This document shows positions 8,621 through 16,899 of a stretch of 64,000 bases of DNA, in pieces. Under the pieces are notes generated by a model. The model saw only the letters and a program-made list of their open reading frames with translations, was not told the origin of the DNA and ran no database searches. The stretch is from Amycolatopsis pretoriensis. GTDB taxonomy: Bacteria > Actinomycetota > Actinomycetes > Mycobacteriales > Pseudonocardiaceae. The stretch's first letter is position 1; each line of letters starts with the position of its first letter. The DNA lies in assembly GCF_900107925.1 (NCBI RefSeq), contig NZ_FNUJ01000007.1:558001-622000 (forward strand), written 5' to 3'. Made by a program: the position numbers and the translations under genes.

Positions 8621-9703
8621 ATGTCTCCGACCACGCCCTTGCCGCAGCAGGCCGCCCCGTCCGGCCGCCGCGAGCTGCCCGAAGCCCCGTTCCTGGCCGC
8701 CGCGCGCGGCGAACGCCCGGCCCGCACGCCCGTCTGGTTCATGCGCCAGGCCGGCCGCTCGCTGCCCGAGTACCGCGCGCTGCGCGAAGGCGTGCCGATG
8801 CTGGACGCCTGTTTCGACCCCGAGATGCTCGCCGAGATCACGCTGCAGCCGGTCCGGCGCCACGGCGTCGACGCGGCCATCCTCTTCAGCGACATCGTCG
8901 TGCCGCTGAAGGCCGCGGGCGTCGACATCGACATCGTTCCCGGCACCGGCCCGGTGGTCGCTTCGCCGGTGCGCGACCTCGCCGCCGTCCGAGCGCTGCC
9001 CGAGCTGGCCGCCGACCAGGTCTCGCAGGTCGCCGAGGGCGTGGAGCTGCTGGTCGAGCGGCTGGGCGAGACGCCGCTGATCGGCTTCGCCGGCGCGCCG
9101 TTCACGCTGGCCAGCTACCTCATCGAGGGCGGCCCGAGCCGCAACCACGAGCACACCAAGGCGCTGATGCACTCGTCGCCGGAGGTCTGGCACGAGCTGG
9201 CCGGGCGCCTGGCCGACATCGCGCTGACCTTCCTGCGCGCGCAGCTCGACGCCGGCGTCGACGCGATCCAGCTGTTCGACTCCTGGGCCGGCGCGCTCTC
9301 CGAGCGGGACTACCGCGAGTTCGTCCTGCCGCACTCGACCAAGGTCCTCGACGGCGTCGCCGCGTACGGCGTGCCGCGCATCCACTTCGGCGTCGGCACC
9401 GGCGAGCTGCTCGGAGCCATGCGCGACGCGGGCGCGGACGTCGTCGGTGTCGACTGGCGCATCCCCCTGGACGAGGCCGTCCGCCGCCTCGGCGGCAAGG
9501 CCTCGGGAAAAATCGCAGTGCAGGGCAACCTCGACCCGGCGCTGCTGCACGCGTCCTGGCCGGTGCTCGAAGCCGAGGTCCGCCGGATCGTCGAAGAGGG
9601 CAAGGCGGCCGACGGCCACATCTTCAACCTGGGCCACGGCGTGCTGCCGGGCGTCGACCCGGACGTGCTGACCCGCGTGGTCGGGCTGGTGCACGAGCTG
9701 TGA
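8621..9703 (+). CDS. hemE: Uroporphyrinogen III decarboxylase
   Basis: A 360-residue cytoplasmic enzyme converting uroporphyrinogen III to coproporphyrinogen III. The signature RTPVWFMRQAGRSLPEYR is near residue 30, the substrate-binding IGFAGAPFTLASYLIEGG near 152, and FNLGHGVLPG lies close to the C-terminus. ATG at 8621 gives the usual family length; the longer ORF upstream has no better start. Its TGA overlaps the GTG of the oxidase gene by three bases, so the two are translationally coupled. Together with the next two genes it encodes three steps of the coproporphyrin-dependent heme route of Gram-positive bacteria. Confidence 0.97.
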   Translation: MSPTTPLPQQAAPSGRRELPEAPFLAAARGERPARTPVWFMRQAGRSLPEYRALREGVPMLDACFDPEMLAEITLQPVRRHGVDAAILFSDIVVPLKAAGVDIDIVPGTGPVVASPVRDLAAVRALPELAADQVSQVAEGVELLVERLGETPLIGFAGAPFTLASYLIEGGPSRNHEHTKALMHSSPEVWHELAGRLADIALTFLRAQLDAGVDAIQLFDSWAGALSERDYREFVLPHSTKVLDGVAAYGVPRIHFGVGTGELLGAMRDAGADVVGVDWRIPLDEAVRRLGGKASGKIAVQGNLDPALLHASWPVLEAEVRRIVEEGKAADGHIFNLGHGVLPGVDPDVLTRVVGLVHEL

Positions 9704-11100
9704 AGCGCGTCGCCGTCGTCGGCGGGGGCGTTTCCGGGCTGACCGCGGCGTACCGGCTGCGGCGTCTGCTGGGCGACACCGCCGAGATCGTCGTCTTCGA
9801 GAAGACGAAGACGCCGGGCGGGAAGCTGCGCACGGCCGAGCTGGCCGGCGTTCCCTACGACGTCGGCGCGGAGGCGTTCCTCGTCCGCCGGCCCGAGATG
9901 CTCGCGCTGGTCCGCGAGCTCGGGCTCGACGTCGTGAACCCGACGAAGGCGCGCGCGAAGATCCACGCCGGCGGCAGCGTCACCGGCCTGCCGCCGGGCA
10001 CCGTCATGGGTGTCCCGGCGTCGGCCGAGTCGGTGGCCGGGGTGCTGTCGGAGGCCGGGCGGCGGGCCGTCGAGGCCGAGCCGTCGCTGCCCGAACTGCG
10101 GTTGCCGAGCGGCGACCTGCCGCTCGGGCCCTTGCTGCGCGAACGCTTCGGCGACGAGCTGGTCGACCGGCTCGTCGACCCGCTGCTCGGCGGCGTCTAC
10201 GCCGGCGGCGCGGACGGCCTCGGACTGCGCGCGACCATGCCCGGCCTGGCCGCGGCGGTGGCCGCCGGCGCGGGCTCGCTCACCGCGGCGGCCCACGCGC
10301 AGCTGCCCGCGAACCCGTCGACGGCACCGGTGTTCGGGACGGTCCCGGGCGGCCTGGGCACCGTGATCGACCGCCTGACCGAGCTGTCCGGCGCCGAATT
10401 GCGGTCCGGGCTGCCGGTGTGCGAGATCGAGCGGCACGGGCCGGGCTGGCGGCTGCGGATCGGCGCGAACCCGACCGCGCACGCGCCCGCGGACAACACG
10501 GTCGAAGCGGACGCGGTGGTCCTCGCGGTCCCGGCGCCCTCGGCCCGGCGGCTGCTCGCCGAGCTGGTGCCCGCGGCGTCGGCGGCGTTCGGCGAGGTCG
10601 AGCTGGCGTCGATGGCGGTGGTCGCGCTGGCGCTGCCGCCGGGAACGCGGCTGCCCGACGCGTCGGGGATCCTCATCGGCGCCGGCGAAGGCGATTCCGC
10701 GGGCAAGCCGTACGCGGCGAAGGCGTTCACGTTCTCTTCGCGCAAGTGGGCGCACTTCGGCTCGGGGCCGGTGCTGGTCCGAGGCTCGGTGGGCCGGTTC
10801 GGCGAGCTGGGCGCGTTGCAGGCCGACGACGTCGAGCTGGTCCGCGTGGTCCGCGACGACCTCGCGCGGCTGACCGGCGTGACGGCCGCGCCGATCGAAA
10901 CCCTGGTGACGCGCTGGGGCGGCGGCCTGCCGCAGTACGGCACGGGCCACCTCGAGCGCGTGGAGCGGATCGAGAAGGCGGTCGCGGGGATCCCGGGGCT
11001 GGCGGTGGCGGGGGCGACCCTGCACGGCGTCGGCCTGCCGGCCTGCGTGGCGACGGCCGAGGCGGCGGCGCACCGGATCGCGGCGCACCTTTCCGCGTGA
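9700..11100 (+). CDS. hemG: Coproporphyrinogen III / protoporphyrinogen oxidase
   Basis: A 466-residue FAD-dependent oxidase (HemY/CgoX family). The dinucleotide-binding VAVVGGGVSGLTAAYRL is at the extreme N-terminus, followed by the FAD loop GGKLRTAELAGVPYDVGAE near residue 46. The C-terminus has GIPGLAVAGATLHGVGLPAC, the family FAD-contact region. GTG at 9700 overlaps the hemE stop (GTGA). Because a hemQ gene follows, the expected reaction is coproporphyrinogen III to coproporphyrin III rather than the protoporphyrinogen step; that is inferred from pathway logic. The name cgoX is also used for this enzyme. Confidence 0.95.
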   Translation: MKRVAVVGGGVSGLTAAYRLRRLLGDTAEIVVFEKTKTPGGKLRTAELAGVPYDVGAEAFLVRRPEMLALVRELGLDVVNPTKARAKIHAGGSVTGLPPGTVMGVPASAESVAGVLSEAGRRAVEAEPSLPELRLPSGDLPLGPLLRERFGDELVDRLVDPLLGGVYAGGADGLGLRATMPGLAAAVAAGAGSLTAAAHAQLPANPSTAPVFGTVPGGLGTVIDRLTELSGAELRSGLPVCEIERHGPGWRLRIGANPTAHAPADNTVEADAVVLAVPAPSARRLLAELVPAASAAFGEVELASMAVVALALPPGTRLPDASGILIGAGEGDSAGKPYAAKAFTFSSRKWAHFGSGPVLVRGSVGRFGELGALQADDVELVRVVRDDLARLTGVTAAPIETLVTRWGGGLPQYGTGHLERVERIEKAVAGIPGLAVAGATLHGVGLPACVATAEAAAHRIAAHLSA

Positions 11101-11157
11101 GTGCGCTCACCCGGACCCGTGGCAGCGTTCCGGCGGCCGCGGTGACAGGATGGAAGC

Positions 11158-11850
11158 ATGGCGCGGGTCAACTACAACGAGCTCAACGACACCATCCGCT
11201 ACACCACCTGGTCGGTCTTCCGGATCGAACCCGGCCGGCTGGGTGAGGACCGCGGGGCGGCCGGGCGCGAGACGACCGAGTACCTCGACGGTCTCGAGGC
11301 CAAGGGCGTCGTTGTCCGGGGGGTCTACGACCTTTCGGGCCTGCGCGCCGACGCCGACTTCATGATCTGGTGGCACGCCGAGGAGATCGAGCAGGTGCAG
11401 GCCGCCTACTCCGGCTTCCGGCGGACCCCGCTCGGCCGCGCGTCGACGCCGGTCTGGAGCCAGACCGCGCTGCACCGGCCGGCCGAGTTCAACAAGAGCC
11501 ACGTCCCCGCGTTCCTCGCGGGCGAAGAGGCGCGCAAGTTCATCTGCGTCTACCCGTTCGTGCGGTCCTACGAGTGGTACCTGCTGCCGGACGCCGACCG
11601 CCGCAAGATGCTGGCCGACCACGGCAAGGAAGCCCGCGACTACCCGGACGTGCGCGCCAACACCGTCGCGTCGTTCGCGCTGGGCGACTACGAGTGGATC
11701 CTCGCCTTCGAGGCCGACGAGCTGCACCGGATCGTCGACCTGATGCGCCACCTGCGCGGCACCGAGGCGCGGCTGCACGTCCGCGAAGAGATCCCGTTCT
11801 ACACGGGCACGCGCGTGCCGCCCGCCGAGCTCGTCGCGGCCCTGCCGTAG
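11158..11850 (+). CDS. hemQ: Coproheme decarboxylase HemQ (ChdC)
   Basis: A 230-residue member of the chlorite dismutase superfamily that decarboxylates iron-coproporphyrin to heme b with peroxide. The heme-site region FICVYPFVRSYEWYLLPD near residue 125-142 contains the catalytic Tyr position of YPF, and HGKEARDYPDV near 157 carries the proximal-His region. RYTTWSVFRI at the N-terminus and FALGDYEWILAFE are family blocks. ATG at 11158 is preceded by GGATGGA. It is 57 bp after hemG and its TAG shares one base with the next start. The hemE-hemG-hemQ order defines the coproporphyrin-dependent branch; the ferrochelatase gene is not in the window. Confidence 0.95.
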   Translation: MARVNYNELNDTIRYTTWSVFRIEPGRLGEDRGAAGRETTEYLDGLEAKGVVVRGVYDLSGLRADADFMIWWHAEEIEQVQAAYSGFRRTPLGRASTPVWSQTALHRPAEFNKSHVPAFLAGEEARKFICVYPFVRSYEWYLLPDADRRKMLADHGKEARDYPDVRANTVASFALGDYEWILAFEADELHRIVDLMRHLRGTEARLHVREEIPFYTGTRVPPAELVAALP

Positions 11851-13190
11851 TGCGCGACGCAGTCGAGGGCGTCTGGCACGCCCTCACCGAGTCGAAGCCG
11901 GGACCCTTCGAGCTGACCGGCGCCGAGGACGTCCTGCCCGGCCCGTACCGGGTCGCGGCGGCCGCGACGGCTTCGATCGCCGCGGCGACGCTGGCCGCCG
12001 GCGAGCTGCTGAAGCTGCGTGAGATCGACCCCGGCGTCGTCACGGCGGACACGCGCCACGCGGCGGCGGCGTTCCACAGCGAGCAGCTGCTGCGGGTCGA
12101 CGGCGTCGGCCCCGAGCCGATGTGGGCGCCGCTGTCGGGCAACTACCGCGCGGCCGACGGCTGGGTGCGCCTGCACTGCAACTACCCGCGCCACGAAGCG
12201 GCGGTGTGCTGGGGCCTCGGCGTGCCGGGCAGCCGGGACGCGGTCGCGAAGGCGGTCGCCGGGCGGCCCGCGCGCGAGATCGAGCACGCGGTCGTCTCCG
12301 CCGGGGGAGCGGCCGCCGAGCTGCGGTCGCCGGAGGAGTGGGCGGCGCACCCGCAGGGGCAAGCGGTTTCTTCGCTGCCGCTGGTTTCGGCGTCGCCGGT
12401 GGGCGACGCCCCCAAGCGGGCGTTGTTCTACTCGGACCGGCCGCTGGGCGGGGTGCGGGTGCTGGAGCTGACGCACGTGCTGGCGGGCCCGGTGGCCGGC
12501 CGCGTGCTGGCGGCGCACGGCGCGGACGTCCTGCACGTCGGCGCGGCGCACCTCCCGCGGGTCGAGGCGCTGGTGCGCGACACGAACCAGGGCAAGCGCT
12601 CGACGTTCGTGGCGCTGGACACCGAGGGCGGCCGCGCGCGGCTGAAGAAGCTGATCAGCCGCGCGGACGTGCTGCTCCAGTCGTTCCGCCCGGGCGCGCT
12701 GGAGCGGATCGGCTTCGGTGTTTCGGAGCTGGCTTCGCTGCGGCCCGGACTGGTGATCGCGGACTTGAGCGCGTACGGCTGGGAAGGCCCGTGGCGGCGC
12801 CGGCGCGGGTTCGACAGCGTGGTCCAAATGGCGAACGGCATCGCCTACTCGGCGGAGGGGCCATCGCCGCTGCCGGTCCAGGCCCTGGACCACGCGACGG
12901 GCTGGCTCGCCGCGGCGGCGATCATGACGGCGTTGCGCCGGCAGGTGACGGACGGCGGGACCTGGCGGGTCCGGCTGTCCCTGGCCGGGACGGGCCGGTG
13001 GCTGGATTCGCTGGGCCGCAAGGATCCTGCAGGTGCTTCCGTGGAATTCGGGGACTTGCTGGAGGAAGCCGACAGCGGCTACGGCCGGTTGACGCGGGTC
13101 CGGATGGCCGGTGGGCTCCCGGGAGCGGAGCCGCACTGGGACTTCGGGACGCGGCTGCCGGGAGTCGACAAACCGACCTGGACCCCTTAG
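11850..13190 (+). CDS. Class III (CaiB/BaiF) CoA transferase family protein
   Basis: A 446-residue family III CoA transferase. The second half carries the clearest family features: RPLGGVRVLELTHVLAGPVA near residue 200, the NQGKRS segment (KRS/LDL region) near 248, and ADVLLQSFRPGALERIGFG, FDSVVQMANGI further on. The first 190 residues, starting VRDAVEGVWHAL, are less typical, so this is a variant layout and substrates cannot be named. GTG at 11850 overlaps the last base of the hemQ stop, suggesting co-transcription with the heme genes, although no pathway link is obvious. Confidence 0.8.
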   Translation: MRDAVEGVWHALTESKPGPFELTGAEDVLPGPYRVAAAATASIAAATLAAGELLKLREIDPGVVTADTRHAAAAFHSEQLLRVDGVGPEPMWAPLSGNYRAADGWVRLHCNYPRHEAAVCWGLGVPGSRDAVAKAVAGRPAREIEHAVVSAGGAAAELRSPEEWAAHPQGQAVSSLPLVSASPVGDAPKRALFYSDRPLGGVRVLELTHVLAGPVAGRVLAAHGADVLHVGAAHLPRVEALVRDTNQGKRSTFVALDTEGGRARLKKLISRADVLLQSFRPGALERIGFGVSELASLRPGLVIADLSAYGWEGPWRRRRGFDSVVQMANGIAYSAEGPSPLPVQALDHATGWLAAAAIMTALRRQVTDGGTWRVRLSLAGTGRWLDSLGRKDPAGASVEFGDLLEEADSGYGRLTRVRMAGGLPGAEPHWDFGTRLPGVDKPTWTP

Positions 13191-13238
13191 CCGGCGGCCT
13201 GACCCCCTGGCTGCCGGCCTGCCCCTGCTAGCCGCCGG
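13191..13238 (+). terminator. Possible terminator after the CoA transferase gene
   Basis: The arms CCGGCGGC (13191-13198) and GCCGCCGG (13231-13238) can pair around a 32-base loop that begins right after the stop codon. There is no T tract. Weak support. Confidence 0.35.
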
Positions 13239-13243
13239 CCGGG

Positions 13244-13350
13244 CGCGGCCCGCCCTTCCCGGGGGTGCCCCCGCATCCAGTTTACCGGCGGGGCCCGACG
13301 GAATCGCCGAGTCGGCCTCAGCTGTCCACAAGCCGGCGTGCCTGTGGACT
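13244..13350 (-). repeat. Two-copy intergenic module, copy 1
   Basis: Read on the minus strand, this has inverted DnaA-box-like arms (AGTCCACA at 13350-13343 and TGTGGACA at 13330-13323) followed by a 37-nt core at 13280-13244 beginning CTGGATGCGGGGGCACCCCC. The core is 34/37 identical to one at 60785-60821, where the same arms also precede it. It starts inside the stop codon of the minus-strand gene at 13349-13687, so both copies lie just 3' of a gene in the same orientation. Confidence 0.75.
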
Positions 13351-13687
13351 AGCGGCGCCGGAGGCGGGACACCAGGCCCCGCCTTGGTTTCGGCAGATGC
13401 CCTCCCGCGATCAGCCACGTCACGAACTCGTCCGCGTACGCCCCCGAGCGCTCGGTGTCCCGCTTCGGCCGGGCCGAGTTGAACTCCGCGAACAACGGCC
13501 CGAACCGCTCCCCGAGCGCCTCCGCCAGCTCGGGCCGCTGGTACGCCAGCACACGCCCGTGCTTGCGCCGCAACACCGACGCCTCCACCCGCAGCCGCGA
13601 GGCGTCGAAGCCCGCCGGTGGTGGGCCGGACGCCAGCAGCGCCCGCAGCAGTTCCGCCTGCCGCGCCGCCAGGTCCGCGCGGCTCAC
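13349..13687 (-). CDS. SCO6045-like small protein, probable MNIO partner
   Basis: A 112-residue protein starting VSRADLAARQAELLRALLAS, with a middle segment LRVEASVLRRKHGRVLAYQR and a C-terminus rich in Arg. It resembles the SCO6045-type small proteins encoded beside DUF692 genes in streptomycetes. GTG at 13687 overlaps the stop of the DUF692 gene. Known DUF692/MNIO enzymes need a partner protein that presents the substrate; by position this one is the natural candidate, although I cannot see a recognisable RiPP-recognition fold by eye. A fused homologue would support the pairing. Confidence 0.7.
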   Translation of the reverse strand: MSRADLAARQAELLRALLASGPPPAGFDASRLRVEASVLRRKHGRVLAYQRPELAEALGERFGPLFAEFNSARPKRDTERSGAYADEFVTWLIAGGHLPKPRRGLVSRLRRR

Positions 13688-14484
13688 GCCGTCACCGCCG
13701 CACGCAACGCCGCCAGCTCCGCGGTCAGCTCGTCGTCCGTCGGGTAGTCGTCGTCGCGCTCCAGCAGCACTCCCGGCGGGTCCGTCCGGCTTCGCAGCTC
13801 CGTCAGCAGCGCCAGGACCTCCGGCAGCACCGGGTGCGCGTGCGTGTCGTGGTAGACGCCGTCGCGCTCGATGCCGCCCGCCATGTGCACGTACGCCAGA
13901 CGCTCCCACGGGATCCCGTCCAGGAACTTCACCGGGTCCGTGCCGATGTTGCGCGCGTTCGCGTACAGGTTCGCGACGTCGATGATCAGCCGGCAGTCCG
14001 TGCGCTCGGTCAGCTCGGTGAGGAACTGCTCTTCGGTCAGCTCGTGGTCCGGCCAGTCCAGCACCGCCGCGATGTTCTCCAGCGCGAAAGGTGCGTCCAC
14101 AATGGACTGCGCGAGCCGGACGTTCGCCACCAGCACGTCCAGCGCCTCGCGGGTGCGGGGGAGCGGCATCAGGTGGCCCGAGTCGAGCCCGCCCGCGCGG
14201 ACGAAGCACACGTGGTCGCTGACCAGCGGCGCGTCCAGCGCCCGCGCGATCTCCGCGAGGTGCTGGACGCGTCCGGTGTCGAGCGGCTCGGCGCCGCCCA
14301 GCGACAGCGAAACCGCGTGCGGCAGCACCGGCATCCCGCGCCGGCGCAGGGCCACGAGCGTCTCCGGGAGGTGGTCGGCGTGCAGGTTCTCGGCGACCAC
14401 CTCGACCCAGTCGACGCCGGGCAGCCGGGCGATCGACAGGTCCAGCTCGTGGCGCCAGCCGATCCCGATGCCGAGCTCACCCAC
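13684..14484 (-). CDS. DUF692 multinuclear non-heme iron oxidase (MNIO)
   Basis: A protein of about 266 residues with the TIM-barrel DUF692 pattern. Probable metal ligands are all present: AENLH near residue 31, LPHAVSLSLGG with His56, SDHVCF, the ENIA pair, IIDVANLYANARNIG, YVHMAGG and DTHAHPV. Family members install unusual modifications on Cys (methanobactin, TglHI, bufferin-type peptides). The start is GTG at 14484, with another in-frame GTG nine bases upstream; both overlap the end of the upstream TIGR04222 gene. Its neighbours are two membrane proteins with Cys/Gly/Ser tails and a small partner protein, so those tails are the plausible substrates. That functional link is inference. Confidence 0.88.
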   Translation of the reverse strand: MGELGIGIGWRHELDLSIARLPGVDWVEVVAENLHADHLPETLVALRRRGMPVLPHAVSLSLGGAEPLDTGRVQHLAEIARALDAPLVSDHVCFVRAGGLDSGHLMPLPRTREALDVLVANVRLAQSIVDAPFALENIAAVLDWPDHELTEEQFLTELTERTDCRLIIDVANLYANARNIGTDPVKFLDGIPWERLAYVHMAGGIERDGVYHDTHAHPVLPEVLALLTELRSRTDPPGVLLERDDDYPTDDELTAELAALRAAVTA

Positions 14485-15391
14485 CGCACCCACCCCCGCC
14501 GCACGACGAACCACACGACGAGCCGCTGCTGCACGACGAGCTCGAGCAGGACGACCCGCTGCTGCACGACGACCCGCCGGACGAACCGCCGCCGCCGAAC
14601 GACGTCACCGGCGGGGTCAGCGCCGCGCTCAGCTCCTCGTCCGGGTACATCGCCCAGCCGCCGAGCGCGACCGCCGCCGCGGCGCCGCCGAGCAGCACGC
14701 CGCCCGCCAGCATCCCCGCCGGCAGCGGGCCGCTCGACGCGGACCGGGCCTGCCCGAGCACGCGGTGCCCCGCGGCCGAGGGCTGCCGCGCCCCGGTCTT
14801 GGACCGGCGAACCGCCGCGATGATGGTCAGCACGGCCGCGACCAGCACCAGGAACACCAGGATCCCGACCGGGCGGCCCAGCGAGAGGCCGTTGACCAGC
14901 CGCACCACGCCGAGCACCAGCACGGCCAGCTGCAGGAAGAGCCCGAACGTCCGGGACTGGCGCTTCGCGGCCGCCGACGCCAGCAGACCCCGCTGGTCGA
15001 GGCCGTCCTCCAGCGCCCGCATCGCCGCCGACCCGCGGACGTACGCCCGGATCGTCGACGTCGTCTTCAGCTGTGCCGCGTCGAAGACGGCCTGCTCCAG
15101 CGGCTCGGCCGGCCGGGCGCCGGCCTGGCTGATCTGCTTGTAGCTGTTGACGCGCACCTGGCCGCGCTCCACCAGCGCCGCGATCGCCGCGTCGGCGGCC
15201 CGGTCGGGGCCGCCCGCGAGGAACGCGAGCTGGTAGACGGTCGGCGGCGGCCCGGGCCGCTCGGTGTTCGCCCGCAGCGCGCGGCTCGCGACGACCCCGG
15301 TCACGACGACCCGGACCAGCAGCACGGCGACGAGCAGTCCGATGTAGAAGACCACGAAATCCGGTCCGGAGATGCCCCACGGGTCGTCCAT
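14477..15391 (-). CDS. TIGR04222 membrane protein with Cys/Ser/Gly tail (second copy)
   Basis: A 304-residue membrane protein. It begins MDDPWGISGPDFVVFYIGLL with a first membrane helix, has a cytoplasmic block ending in RALEDGLDQRGLL near residue 138, then two hydrophobic segments near 148-195, and a further one near 230. The last ~40 residues are almost only Ser, Cys and Gly, with repeats such as SSCSSGSSC, and end SCGGGGCGG. TIGR04222 proteins usually precede such low-complexity tails. ATG at 15391 has GGGAGAC upstream. Its stop overlaps the DUF692 start region, so the tail and the MNIO enzyme are made from coupled genes. Confidence 0.88.
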   Translation of the reverse strand: MDDPWGISGPDFVVFYIGLLVAVLLVRVVVTGVVASRALRANTERPGPPPTVYQLAFLAGGPDRAADAAIAALVERGQVRVNSYKQISQAGARPAEPLEQAVFDAAQLKTTSTIRAYVRGSAAMRALEDGLDQRGLLASAAAKRQSRTFGLFLQLAVLVLGVVRLVNGLSLGRPVGILVFLVLVAAVLTIIAAVRRSKTGARQPSAAGHRVLGQARSASSGPLPAGMLAGGVLLGGAAAAVALGGWAMYPDEELSAALTPPVTSFGGGGSSGGSSCSSGSSCSSSSCSSGSSCGSSCGGGGCGG

Positions 15392-16383
15392 CGCCCGTCT
15401 CCCCTCAGTGAGTTGCGGTTACCGTAGCTGTGAGACGCGGCTGGTCGCGTCGGCGTTTCAACCGCCGCAGCCCCGCCGCCACCCCCTCCGCCGCAGCCGC
15501 CCCCGCCGCCGCCACCGCAGGAGCTGCCGCTGCCACCGCCGCACGAGCTGCCGCCCCAATAGCCGACGGCGGCCCCGCCGCCGGCGCCGGCCAAGCGGGT
15601 GCGGCGGCTGTGCGCCCGCGCGGCCGAGTGCCGCGCGGCCTGAGCGGCGGCCTGGGTGGCGGCCCGCCGGATGTCTTTGTCGGGGTGACCGCCGAACCCG
15701 TGCGCCGCGACCGTCCCGGCCGAATCGGTCGTGAGCGTTCCGGCCCGGCGGGCCGCTTCGGCAGCCGCCGTGCCCGCGGCGGTGGCCATCACCGACGGCC
15801 GGTTACGGGCCTTCACGGTGACGGCGATCGCGACGGCGGTGCCGACCGCGAGCAGGCCCAGCAGGATCCCCACCGGGTGCCCGGTGCTCGACCCGGCGAT
15901 CAGCCGGACCACGCCGAGGACGAGCGCGAGCCAGTACGCCACCGCGGTGGCGACCCAGGTCGAGCGCACCTTCCGCGGGTCGGTGAGCAGCCCGCGGCCG
16001 ATCAGCGCGGCCTCGAGCTCGAGTGCGGTCCCGTGCTCGGCGGCGGCATCGCACACCCGCTCGAGCGAGGTGCCGTGCTTGCCGATCCGGCTCACTGCTT
16101 CGCGGCCCACGGTGCCGGCCGTGGTGCCCTTGACGCGGCTCAGCCAGCCGTTGCCCGCCAGCCGGACGACCTGCTCGTCCAGCAGGGTGGCGACGACGTA
16201 CTCGCCGAAGCGCCGCCGCCCGCCGGTCAGCACCGCCAGCTCTTCGGGTCCTTCCGGCGCTCCGCCCGCGCGGCCCCGCCGCAGGAGCGCCAGCCGGATC
16301 GCGGCGGACAGCGCCAGCAGGAGCAGCAGCCCCAGGTAGAGGCCCGCGAACGCCGGTCCGGGAATGCCCCAGGTGTCGGTCAT
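15301..16383 (-). CDS. TIGR04222 membrane protein with Cys/Gly tail (first copy, apparent frameshift at the end)
   Basis: As read, 360 residues. It starts MTDTWGIPGPAFAGLYLGLL, paralogous to the next gene, with membrane segments near residues 8-30, 144-160 and 168-190, then an Ala-rich helix and a tail with SSCGGGSGSSCGGGG. After the Gly run the open frame continues about 50 codons into the start of the downstream gene, an unusual 91-bp overlap. Shifting by one base in the G run at about 15471-15490 instead gives Gly-Cys-Gly-Gly-stop at 15458, the same C-terminus as the paralogue. A 1-base deletion, a sequencing error or frameshifting is therefore likely, and the true 3' end is probably 15458. 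Confidence 0.8.
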   Translation of the reverse strand: MTDTWGIPGPAFAGLYLGLLLLLALSAAIRLALLRRGRAGGAPEGPEELAVLTGGRRRFGEYVVATLLDEQVVRLAGNGWLSRVKGTTAGTVGREAVSRIGKHGTSLERVCDAAAEHGTALELEAALIGRGLLTDPRKVRSTWVATAVAYWLALVLGVVRLIAGSSTGHPVGILLGLLAVGTAVAIAVTVKARNRPSVMATAAGTAAAEAARRAGTLTTDSAGTVAAHGFGGHPDKDIRRAATQAAAQAARHSAARAHSRRTRLAGAGGGAAVGYWGGSSCGGGSGSSCGGGGGGGCGGGGGGGAAAVETPTRPAASHSYGNRNSLRGDGRWTTRGASPDRISWSSTSDCSSPCCWSGSS

Positions 16384-16457
16384 GAGTCCGCCCTCCCTCG
16401 TCCGTGTGCGGAGACTACGTTCGAGGAAGGGCGGCAGGTTGTCGGCTTAAGAGAGAT

Positions 16458-16880
16458 TTAGGACTCAGGTACCAATTTCAGCGAAATCGAGTTGATGCAG
16501 TACCGCTGGTCGGTCGGGGTCGGGTAGCCCTCGCCCTCGAAGACGTGCCCGAGGTGGCTGTGGCAGGAGCCGCAGAGCACCTCGATCCGCTTCATGCCCA
16601 TCGTGCGGTCCTCGCGCAGCAGCACGGCGTCGGAGTCGGCCGGGTCGAAGAACGACGGCCAGCCGCAGTGGCTCTCGAACTTCGTGTCGCTGCGGAAGAG
16701 CTCGGCACCGCACGCGCGGCACTCGTAGACGCCGGTGCTCTTCGTGTCGGTGTACTCGCCGGTGAAGGGCCGTTCGGTCCCCGCCTGGCGCAGCACGGCG
16801 TACTCGTCGGGGCTGAGCTGCGCCCGCCACTCCTGCTCGGACTTCACGACGCGCGGGGTCGCGCCGACCACGGGTTTCAT
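16458..16880 (-). CDS. msrB: Peptide-methionine (R)-S-oxide reductase
   Basis: A 140-residue MsrB that reduces methionine-R-sulfoxide in proteins. The zinc ligands are two Cys pairs, CRAC near residue 54 and CGSC near 102. The catalytic Cys sits in RYCINSISL near the C-terminus, and FESHCGWPSFFDP is the substrate-site signature. ATG at 16880 is preferred to the upstream in-frame GTG at 16898 because GTGAAAGG precedes it and it gives the usual family length. It is 20 bp downstream of the small membrane protein gene on the same strand. Confidence 0.95.
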   Translation of the reverse strand: MKPVVGATPRVVKSEQEWRAQLSPDEYAVLRQAGTERPFTGEYTDTKSTGVYECRACGAELFRSDTKFESHCGWPSFFDPADSDAVLLREDRTMGMKRIEVLCGSCHSHLGHVFEGEGYPTPTDQRYCINSISLKLVPES

Positions 16881-16899
16881 ACCTTTCACCCGTTCCACG

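Noticed and set aside
13323..13350. Replication origin from DnaA-box-like arms
   Set aside because: Only two boxes, no AT-rich unwinding region, and no dnaA/dnaN/gyr genes nearby; treated as part of the two-copy module.
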